Positions 57,660 to 64,000 of a stretch of DNA of 64,000 nucleotides are shown here, one piece after another; the first letter of the stretch is position 1, and each line of letters begins with the position of its first letter. The position numbers and the translations under genes were made by a program. The DNA is taken from NCBI RefSeq assembly GCF_028435365.1, contig NZ_JAGTJJ010000017.1, positions 124,001-188,000 on the forward strand. The letters are read 5' to 3'. The stretch comes from Polyangium jinanense. Lineage in GTDB: Bacteria; Myxococcota; Polyangia; Polyangiales; Polyangiaceae. The notes beneath the pieces were generated by a model that was not told the DNA's origin, did not search any database, and saw only the letters and a program-made list of their open reading frames with translations.

Positions 57660-60600
57660 TCAATCGAACTCGACGTCGAGCTCGTCCGGCATATCCACGA
57701 GCCACGGCAATCGGGCGATCCCCGCCTCGTCGCAGAGCTCGTCGAGCTCGACCTCGGTCCCGTCGTCGAGCACGAGGTCGCCGCGCACGTAATACCGAAG
57801 CCCCCAGGAGAGCGGTTTTTCGCGGCTCTCCGGGCGCTCGGCGAGCTCGCACAAGAGCTTCCGGTCCTCGGGCGTCGACATGCGCGCCACGTGCCGCGCG
57901 AGCGCCGGCCAGAGCGGGTCGATTCCTTCCGGCAGCTCCGCGAGCGCACGGCGAAAAGGCATCGATTCCGAACGCGGACGCAAGGACAGGCGGCATGCCT
58001 CGTGGAACAGGCGCAGGAGTGGATCCTTCGGCTCCGAGAACGCGAGCACCGCGCGTGTCCCGGCCCGGCCGATCCCCGCGAGCTCCGCGGCCGCGAAATC
58101 GAGCGTCCACGGCTCCTCGGGCAATTCGAGCTCGTGCGCCCAGACCCAGGCCATGTCGAGCACCCAATCTTGCGCCCAGTCCCGCGCCCAGTAGCGCGAC
58201 AGATCAAACGCCCAGTCCCGCGCCAGATCCCGCGTCCAGTACCGCGCCAGATAACGCGCCCAGTACCGCGCCAGATCGAGCGCGAAATCCCGCGCCCATT
58301 CCCGCGCCCACGAGCGCGACAGATCCATCGCCCAGTCCCGCGCGAGGTCGAGCGCCCACGTGCGCACCCAGTCGTCGTGCGCCGCTTCCTTCGCCCACGA
58401 CCGCGCCAGATACCGCGCCATGTACCGCGCCAGATCCCGCTCCTCCCGCTCCGGCACGAGCGCCCGCCGGGCCGCGCGCCCGAGGTGCTCGCGTTTGCCG
58501 CCGAGCGAGATCAACGTCTGCAATCGCGCCGCCGCGGGACCCCGCGGACCCGGCCACAAATGGAGCAGCGAGAGCTCCGGCGGATCGCCCGGCCAAACCG
58601 GGCTCGACCCGCCGAGCGCCCGACCACGCGCCACGCCTTGCCCCTCGCCCGCCGCCGAAAGCAATCGCGACATCGCCGGCGGCTCCGCCTCCTCGCGCCC
58701 GAGCCGCGCCTCCTGCCACCACGACGCCGCAATGACCCCAGGCAGCCATCGCGCCTGCGACGCCACCTCTGGCCACGCCGCCGCGAGCCGCTGCCGCCGC
58801 CCCTCCTGCCGGCTCGCCGCCCACGCCCGCGCGGCCGCGAACCCGCGCACCTGCTCGTGCACGTGGAAATGGGCCGAGAGCCGCGCGCACCACGCCTCGA
58901 AATGCCCCGCGCCGAGCCCGTCCGCGAACATCACGCCCGCGAGCCAGAACCCGTCCGCGTCTCCCTCGATGAGATTCTCCAGCACCGCCGCGAGATGCGC
59001 GGGATTCCGGTCCTCCACGACCGCCGCCCACAGCCTGAGCGTCTCCCAGAACGCAAGATCGTGCAAATACCGCCGGCAAAGCGCGACCCGCGCCTCCGCC
59101 CCCTCCACCACCGCGGCCCAATGGTGCGCCACGAGGTATTCCTGGAAGCTCAGGTGCGCAAACGAAAAGGTCTCGTCGGCGCGATCCACGAGCACGCCCG
59201 CCGAGGAGACCAGCCACGCGATGAACCCGCGTCGCTCCTCGTACGAGAAGCGCGAGGGCAAGAGCGCGCAAAGCTCGTCCTCCGTGCGTACGATCGGGCT
59301 CCGGCTCTGCTCGCGATAGCCATCGCGCTGCACCCGATCGGCGAGCTCCGCGAGCACACGCATCCGCTCGGCTGCGTCCTCGGGCCGGAACACCGCCGAC
59401 GGCGCCCGCGCCCCCTCCGCCTCCTTCGCACGCGGCCGGGCCGAAAGCAGGTTGTCGAGGCAAATCCGGTATAGCTCGTGCCGTTTGTCCGGGAGCGGCC
59501 TCGACCGGTGCACGAAAAGCATCATCACGAGCAGGAGCGCCGTCCGCGCGAGTGCCTCGGCCTCGGCGCTCGACGCGAGGGCCGAGACGAAGCGCTCGCT
59601 CGCGGCGTGGGCGGACGCCTCGTCCTCGCCGTGCACGCGCCCGTGGAAGCGCGTCGCGAACGCCCGGATCTCCTCGTCCGAGAGCGGCTGCACGTCGAGC
59701 ACGTCGAACCCCTCGGCGCCCGAAGGCCGGCTCTCGCCATAAGGACGGCTCGTCACGACCGCGAGCACGCGCGGCGACGTGCCGAGCAGGCCCATCAATT
59801 TCTCGCGCACCTCGTCCCCGAGATCGCCGAGCTCGTCCCAGCCGTCAACCAGCAGAATGGGCCGCGGCCCCGTGGGATCGTCGAAGAGCACGGCGAGCGT
59901 CTTTCGTTCGTCGCGCCCGCGCACCTCGGCGAGGCGCCCCGCGAGATAGGCTTCGAGCGTCCGCTCGCTCGGCACCGCCCGCTCCCATGCGCGCCCGAGC
60001 TCGCGGAGCTCGATCAAAAACGGGACACAGTTCTTTTCGCCCTCGGCGAGCAGCTTGCGGAAACAATGGCGCAGGATCGTGGTCTTTCCGCAGCCGGCCG
60101 GGCCCCGAATGACGAGCGGCGTTTCGCGCGTGGCAAGCGCGAAGGGCTCGAGCGGCGCGCCATCGTCGAGCCGGTCCGCGTCCGTATTCGTCCCGAGCCT
60201 CGGCGGCACGAACATCTCGTCGAGCCGCGAAGGCACGGGCGGCCCTCCCCCGCTCGGCTGCGTCACGCCCACGCCACCGAGGTCCCAGCGCACATAACGT
60301 GCGCCGAACCGCCGGCGATACGCCTCGACGAACGCCGAAACCTCGACGGCCTCGGACGGCGTGACGATCTGTTTTTCCTCGCCAAACCCTTTCGGCACGT
60401 ACAGATCGAGCGTGGCGCCGCGCGGGCTCGCCGGATCCACCGCAAAGGTCCCCGGCTCGACCTGCCCCTCGGCGCGGACGCGCGGCGCGTAGATCCGCAG
60501 GATCGACCGCGCTTGCCGCCGGGCCGGATCGAGCTCCAGCAGGTGCACCATCGCCGGCTGGCTCTCGGGCAGCTTCCCGGGCGAAAGCCCCCAGCTCCCG

Positions 60601-61502
60601 GACGAGAGCACGAGCGTGTGCCCCTTCTCCCCGCGCCGGAACGGGAATGCATGGGCATCGGCGCCGTGATGATGTCCGTGCAGGACCACGGAGACCCGCG
60701 CGTCCTCGGTCACGGCGCGCAGGTGCTCCTTGCCCTCGAAGCCGGCAGCGTCGGCGGCGAAATGCTCGATCGTCTCGGGCTTGAGCGGACCGGGGTGGCC
60801 GCGCAGCCATTGCACCCAGCTCTCCACGGCCTCCGGCACGGGCGTGATCGGATTGTGGTGCACGGCGAGGATCGACATCCACGACGGGGGCAAACCGCGC
60901 AGATGATCGAGCAAGCGCTGAGCTTGCGCCTCGCCGAACGATCCGCCCTGCCGCGCGTGGGACTCGCGCTCGCAGGAGTTCAAGGCGGCGACGGCGATCC
61001 CGCCATCCGGCATGGCGAAATGGTGGACGACGGCGCCATGGCCGATCGAGGTCACGGTCGGCAGCTCGGCGCGCGGGCGCCCGTGGAACGCCGTCACGAA
61101 CGCTTCGAATCGCGCGAGGCGCACGAGAGCGAGGCGGCGTTCGAGCTCGGCATCGTCGAACCCCTCGTCTTCCTGCTCGATCTGGACCTTGCGTGTCTCG
61201 GCCCAGGAGACATCGTGGTTTCCAGGGACGAACACGAATCGATCCCGCGGGACACGAAGAAGCGCATCGAGGTGCCCAAAAAACCCGAGCGCGGCCTCGT
61301 ATTCGTTCTTGCGCGCCGCCTCGGCGATGTCACCCGTGACCACGACGAGCCCCACGCCCTGCCGAATGCCAAGCTCCTCGCGCGCGGCGTCGATCGCGGC
61401 AGCGAAGCGCGCAGCGAGCCGCTCGCCATCCTGGCCCCCGAAGCGACCATGCGGGCCGAAATGCAGGTCCGAGAGGTGGAGGACGAGGAGCGGGAAGGAC
61501 AC
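57660..61502 (-). CDS. metallophosphoesterase-NACHT (STAND) protein with tryptophan tetrad repeats
   Basis: GTG at 61502 gives 1280 residues. The N-terminal metallophosphoesterase is complete: SDLH at 11-14, GD at 57-58, GNHD at 94-97, VHHN at 214-217, GHHH at 276-279. A linker is followed by a NACHT NTPase: Walker A GPAGCGKTT at 467-475 (Lys473), Walker B PILLVDGWDE at 548-557 and the winged-helix motif FAHLSFQEYLVA at 781-792. Residues 800-1010 are helical. Residues 1024-1122 are tetrapeptide repeats with Trp, Leu or Phe every fourth position, then a final domain (about 1125-1280). NACHT proteins act as bacterial NLRs in phage defence; an enzyme at the N terminus would be the effector, the C terminus the sensor. 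A hairpin repeat element lies immediately upstream. Function is inferred. Confidence 0.93.
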   Translation of the reverse strand: MSFPLLVLHLSDLHFGPHGRFGGQDGERLAARFAAAIDAAREELGIRQGVGLVVVTGDIAEAARKNEYEAALGFFGHLDALLRVPRDRFVFVPGNHDVSWAETRKVQIEQEDEGFDDAELERRLALVRLARFEAFVTAFHGRPRAELPTVTSIGHGAVVHHFAMPDGGIAVAALNSCERESHARQGGSFGEAQAQRLLDHLRGLPPSWMSILAVHHNPITPVPEAVESWVQWLRGHPGPLKPETIEHFAADAAGFEGKEHLRAVTEDARVSVVLHGHHHGADAHAFPFRRGEKGHTLVLSSGSWGLSPGKLPESQPAMVHLLELDPARRQARSILRIYAPRVRAEGQVEPGTFAVDPASPRGATLDLYVPKGFGEEKQIVTPSEAVEVSAFVEAYRRRFGARYVRWDLGGVGVTQPSGGGPPVPSRLDEMFVPPRLGTNTDADRLDDGAPLEPFALATRETPLVIRGPAGCGKTTILRHCFRKLLAEGEKNCVPFLIELRELGRAWERAVPSERTLEAYLAGRLAEVRGRDERKTLAVLFDDPTGPRPILLVDGWDELGDLGDEVREKLMGLLGTSPRVLAVVTSRPYGESRPSGAEGFDVLDVQPLSDEEIRAFATRFHGRVHGEDEASAHAASERFVSALASSAEAEALARTALLLVMMLFVHRSRPLPDKRHELYRICLDNLLSARPRAKEAEGARAPSAVFRPEDAAERMRVLAELADRVQRDGYREQSRSPIVRTEDELCALLPSRFSYEERRGFIAWLVSSAGVLVDRADETFSFAHLSFQEYLVAHHWAAVVEGAEARVALCRRYLHDLAFWETLRLWAAVVEDRNPAHLAAVLENLIEGDADGFWLAGVMFADGLGAGHFEAWCARLSAHFHVHEQVRGFAAARAWAASRQEGRRQRLAAAWPEVASQARWLPGVIAASWWQEARLGREEAEPPAMSRLLSAAGEGQGVARGRALGGSSPVWPGDPPELSLLHLWPGPRGPAAARLQTLISLGGKREHLGRAARRALVPEREERDLARYMARYLARSWAKEAAHDDWVRTWALDLARDWAMDLSRSWAREWARDFALDLARYWARYLARYWTRDLARDWAFDLSRYWARDWAQDWVLDMAWVWAHELELPEEPWTLDFAAAELAGIGRAGTRAVLAFSEPKDPLLRLFHEACRLSLRPRSESMPFRRALAELPEGIDPLWPALARHVARMSTPEDRKLLCELAERPESREKPLSWGLRYYVRGDLVLDDGTEVELDELCDEAGIARLPWLVDMPDELDVEFD
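58137..58433 (-). repeat. 12-bp degenerate repeat coding for Trp/Leu-Ala-x-Asp/Tyr tetrapeptides
   Basis: Within the NACHT gene about 24 consecutive units of 12 bp encode LARD/WALD/LARY/WARY/WTRD-type tetrapeptides (residues 1024-1122). One single-residue register slip occurs near residue 1044. Trp occurs at many of the lattice positions, for example 1049, 1057, 1065, 1069, 1081, 1089, 1097 and 1105. The DNA is repetitive too (CGCGCCAGAT and CGCGCCCAGT words), so slippage can change unit number. Confidence 0.85.
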
Positions 61503-61551
61503 GTCGAGGGAGCATACCGGAAGTGGGGCGTGGCATGAAGACGGCGCTGCG

Positions 61552-61849
61552 CTGGGGCTTTGCCCCAGGCCCCAGCAGGGGCTGTCCGCCCCTGCACCCG
61601 GACCAGCGAAAGCGCTGGACTCGGGGTCGATGAACTGCGCGATGCGCAGTTCATCGAACGGGCAGAGTCAAGACCAACGACGAGCCTGCCCGCCAAGACA
61701 GCAGCGCTGACGTTTCAACCGGCAACGGGGTACCACCGGCCTGTTGGAAGAACTGCGCATCGCGCAGTTCTTCCACGAACGGTCCAGGGCTTGCCCTGGT
61801 TCGGGTCGAGGGGCGAACAGCCCCCGCGGGGTCCGGGGCAGCGCCCCGG
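61552..61849. repeat. bipartite eight-hairpin element, full copy D
   Basis: Two arms of about 105 bp in inverted orientation flank an 87-bp spacer. Left arm: CTGGGGC/GCCCCAG (61552-61568), CAGGGGC/GCCCCTG (61576-61594), CCAGCG/CGCTGG (61603-61618), 14-bp stem TCGATGAACTGCGC with GAT loop (61627-61657). Right arm: TGGAAGAACTGCGC stem with ATC loop (61745-61775), CCAGGGC/GCCCTGG (61784-61799), GGGGC/GCCCC (61810-61824), CCGGGGC/GCCCCGG (61833-61849). It lies upstream of the NACHT gene. The remaining 107 bp to the next start hold nothing recognised. Confidence 0.88.
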
Positions 61850-61956
61850 CGCAGCGGCTCGGTGTGGGAGTTTGTCGGAGGATCCGGGGGCGTACACTGC
61901 GCGTCAGAAACGGATTGCGGAGGTGGGTTTTTCCAGGTACGAGTTTGACCAGGAAC

Positions 61957-62355
61957 ATGCCTCGGTCATCAACCTCCGCACGGTTTCCTCTGTACCTCAC
62001 GGCCTTCTCCTTCGTCGCGCCGCTCCTCGTGTCCGCTGCATGCGCGCCGAGTCGCGAGGAGGAGATGGTCCTCCGCGAGCCGATGAAGATCGCGATGATG
62101 TTCGGCCCTCACCTGCGCCTGCCCGACCAGGCGCGTCTTTGCAAGAGTCGGCTGGGCGTCCATCGGTGTCCGAAGGACTTGCCCCTCCGCGGGATTTATC
62201 CCGTCGAGCCACTGCGGAACGCGTCGTGTCTGTACGAGCCAAACGGCCCGCCCATCGCGGAGCTCGACGAGAATGGCGTACCGCAGGGCGAGTACACGCT
62301 GTGCTGCGCGCTGACCTACTTCGAGGCGGACAGGCGTGACGCCTGTTCGCGCTGA
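61957..62355 (+). CDS. Cys-containing lipoprotein of unknown function
   Basis: ATG at 61957 gives 132 residues. The signal peptide ends in VSAAC (lipobox, Cys29). The mature part has six further Cys and short motifs (CKSRLGVHRC, SCLYEPNGPP, YTLCCALTYF). No family was identified. The next gene starts 10 bp downstream, so they are co-transcribed. Confidence 0.75.
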   Translation: MPRSSTSARFPLYLTAFSFVAPLLVSAACAPSREEEMVLREPMKIAMMFGPHLRLPDQARLCKSRLGVHRCPKDLPLRGIYPVEPLRNASCLYEPNGPPIAELDENGVPQGEYTLCCALTYFEADRRDACSR

Positions 62356-62365
62356 GGGTGCCACG

Positions 62366-62899
62366 ATGGAACAGCAGCGACAGTCACCCGCGCGCGTTCG
62401 AGCTCGCGGACCTGCTGCCTGGGTCGAGTTCGTCGGCGGCACGCTGATATTCGTCGCGTGTATCCTCGGCGTCGTGAACGTGTTCGCGTCGACGGTCGAG
62501 GTCGACCAGTTGGCGAGCGAAACCGCCTGCATGGGGCAGCCTCCCGGGTGCGAGGCGGTGCCGATGAAGTGGGACCGTGTGCCATGGGCGCACACGCTCG
62601 AGGTCAACACGACGGGAGGCACCGTCGACGTCCGTTGCAGTCGCGCGTATGTGCTCCTCGGCGCGTGGTCGTGTGCTGCGCTGACCGCGTTGCCGGTGCC
62701 CGTCGCGCCTAGCGCGAGTGCGAGCGCGAGCTCCGCGCCCGCCGCGTCGTCGGCGAAGACTCCACCCCGATCCGGGAAGCCCATCGTCGTCCGGATTTCG
62801 CCGGCTTCGTCCGGATCGGCGGCGCCGCGCACGGGGAAGATGGAGCTTCAGGTGGTTCGCGACCTTGGCGGGAAACCTCCGGCACAGTCGACGCAGTAG
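62366..62899 (+). CDS. single-pass membrane protein of unknown function
   Basis: ATG at 62366 with GAGGG eight bases upstream gives 177 residues. A transmembrane helix lies near 20-42 (VEFVGGTLIFVACILGVVNVF). A Cys-containing loop follows (ETACMGQPPGC, VRCSRAY), then an Ala/Ser/Pro-rich tail. It appears coupled to the lipoprotein gene upstream. No function can be assigned. Confidence 0.75.
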   Translation: MEQQRQSPARVRARGPAAWVEFVGGTLIFVACILGVVNVFASTVEVDQLASETACMGQPPGCEAVPMKWDRVPWAHTLEVNTTGGTVDVRCSRAYVLLGAWSCAALTALPVPVAPSASASASSAPAASSAKTPPRSGKPIVVRISPASSGSAAPRTGKMELQVVRDLGGKPPAQSTQ

Positions 62900-63002
62900 A
62901 GGGCTGGACAGCCCTGCTTTCAGAACGTTTGTCAAGGAAAATTTCGAAACAGCCGCGGCGACCTACCCCTCTCAAGGTGTCGCGTGGACGGGGGGCCGTG
63001 GC

Positions 63003-63899
63003 TCAGCCATCCTCGACGCGGATCGGGATCCAGTCGAACCCGGTGACGCCGGCGCCCTGGAAGATGCGGCGGACCTTGGGGGTGACGAGGAACAAGGGGT
63101 ATGGGAAGAGGGCGTCGCTCACGTCACCCTCGAAATTCACCTCACCGAACCATTCCCACGTCACGTTCACGTCGTGGATATCGGCGACGTCCGAGGCGCG
63201 GTAGGCAATGCGCATAGGGACCTCCTCCTTCCCCGTGAAGCTACTCCGCCCGCATGCGCAGGGCTTGTAGGGGTAGACCCCGGTCGAACGGGGAGACATG
63301 GGAGGCAGGGTATGCGTGGCGCAGAGCTGCCGCCACGGAATCTGGAAGCCCCGCTCCTCGAACGCCGCGAAGACGCTCCGGAACGAAAGCCCCGTCGCGC
63401 CGCTCTGCGCGAGCGCCGCGGCGAGCTTCTCGTCCACGAGCACGTCGTCGTAGGACGTCGTGGCCGCGCGCCGGCCTTCGAGTTTGGGGAGGTCTTCGCC
63501 CTCGATGATCATCGCGGACGTCTGCCGGGCCCCGGCGCCGCACCGATTGCAGGCGTCTGACATGTCGTACGTCGTGCCCATCCTGGGCCCCCCGAAGACC
63601 CTGGCGTTGACGTCGTACCACGCGGCGATCAGGCGTGCTGACTCAAGCTCTTCATCGGTGAAGCAGTCGTAACGCCGTTCGAGCCATCTGATTCCGCGGT
63701 CCTTGAGGAGGTTCAAGAGCAGCGACAGGCGTTCGTCCGTCTCGTCGAGCGTCAGGTCTACCCAAATCTGCCGTTTGCGTTGCAGCATGAAGTCTTGCAC
63801 TTTCGCGGCATCCATCGGTATCCCCGCCGGGCCGAACACGGCTTCCAGTCCACCAGGGATGTGTTGAGCATGGAAAAGAACCTTGACCTCGGTTTTCAT
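63003..63899 (-). CDS. double-CxxC protein, probable polymorphic-toxin immunity protein
   Basis: ATG at 63899 gives 298 residues. Two Cys pairs, SDACNRCGAG near residue 116 and KPCACGRSSF near residue 213, and PPMSPRSTGVYPY between, fit the myxobacterial double-CxxCG group of which members serve as immunity proteins in Sit-type toxin loci (from memory). The C terminus (PLFLVTPKVRRIFQGAGVTG) is like other members. It is 19 bp downstream of a gene whose end is at 63919, the likely toxin. Assignment is moderate. Confidence 0.65.
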   Translation of the reverse strand: MKTEVKVLFHAQHIPGGLEAVFGPAGIPMDAAKVQDFMLQRKRQIWVDLTLDETDERLSLLLNLLKDRGIRWLERRYDCFTDEELESARLIAAWYDVNARVFGGPRMGTTYDMSDACNRCGAGARQTSAMIIEGEDLPKLEGRRAATTSYDDVLVDEKLAAALAQSGATGLSFRSVFAAFEERGFQIPWRQLCATHTLPPMSPRSTGVYPYKPCACGRSSFTGKEEVPMRIAYRASDVADIHDVNVTWEWFGEVNFEGDVSDALFPYPLFLVTPKVRRIFQGAGVTGFDWIPIRVEDG

Positions 63900-63918
63900 G
63901 TCCTCGTCTCGCGATATC

Positions 63919-64000
63919 TCACTTCACGAAATAGGGCTTGATGGCTGCGAGCCAGTGCGGAAAGTCCTCATACACCTCCTCGTATACCTTCCAGACGTTT
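63919..64000 (-). CDS. C-terminal end of a gene cut by the window edge, probable toxin
   Basis: The minus-strand frame from the right edge reads NVWKVYEEVYEDFPHWLAAI followed by KPYFVK and a stop at 63919-63921, 26 residues. The next gene starts 19 bp downstream and resembles an immunity protein, so this is likely the toxin of the pair. The rest lies outside the window; no domain can be named. Confidence 0.55.
   Translation of the reverse strand, partial: NVWKVYEEVYEDFPHWLAAIKPYFVK

Noticed and set aside
61744..61956. Longer start for the lipoprotein at 61957
   Set aside because: It would translate the hairpin element; the signal peptide and lipobox fit ATG 61957.

Overview
The window is bacterial chromosome of very high G+C content, with strong G/C preference at codon third positions. 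It looks like a myxobacterium of the Sorangium/Polyangium type (order Polyangiales). The evidence is a FrzS-like pseudo-receiver protein at the left edge, two Ser/Thr protein kinases with membrane segments, many lipoproteins with Ala/Pro-rich linkers, an MCP-free signalling repertoire, a von Willebrand A protein with calcium-binding type 3 repeats, and a double-CxxCG protein of the myxobacterial polymorphic-toxin kind. The taxonomic statement is inference from gene content only. No rRNA, tRNA or CRISPR array was recognised.

Layout. 1-4.2 kb: a minus-strand run of EamA transporter, phosphofructokinase, a secreted TPR/PEGA-like protein and a truncated frzS-like gene. 4.3-6.3 kb: a small protein with a winged-helix-like head and an AEQSDK-repeat tail, tail-to-tail with a 2-oxoglutarate oxygenase/ATP-grasp fusion. 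6.3-21.7 kb: HtrA protease, proC, a PI-PLC-like lipoprotein, a GH172/DUF2961 lipoprotein, a kinase, a phosphoesterase-phosphopantetheinyl transferase pair, an alpha/beta hydrolase, an L,D-transpeptidase and a histidine kinase. 21.7-31.7 kb is accessory in character: a beta-propeller/zinc-ribbon pair, a stand-alone ClpX-type zinc finger, a TPR-CHAT protease gene broken by one in-frame stop and of visibly lower G+C, a DUF6607-like protein and a siderophore-interacting flavoprotein. 31.9-38.3 kb: hisF, a toxin-antitoxin pair, a patatin and a decayed ATPase/DUF4276-like pair. 38.5-44 kb: a fatty-acid beta-oxidation operon (fadN-fadA) with a clear terminator, and modBC with a SpoIIAA-like gene. 44-54 kb: envelope lipoproteins, a second kinase, a ParB-like protein. 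53.8-57.7 kb: a lipidated LolA, a pseudouridine synthase/rRNA methyltransferase fusion and a Bcr/CflA transporter in one operon. 57.7-64 kb: a 1280-residue metallophosphoesterase-NACHT protein, then small secreted proteins and a probable toxin-immunity pair cut by the right edge.

The two most unusual things are (i) the metallophosphoesterase-NACHT (STAND) protein, which carries a striking tryptophan tetrapeptide-repeat segment and looks like an undescribed NLR-type defence or conflict protein, and (ii) a dispersed structured DNA/RNA element of about 297 bp. Two full copies (in opposite orientation, at 21.8 and 61.6 kb) and two half copies (25.3 and 30.7 kb) are present. Each half is a row of four hairpins, and differences between copies are matched on both sides of the stems, which points to selection on the structure itself.
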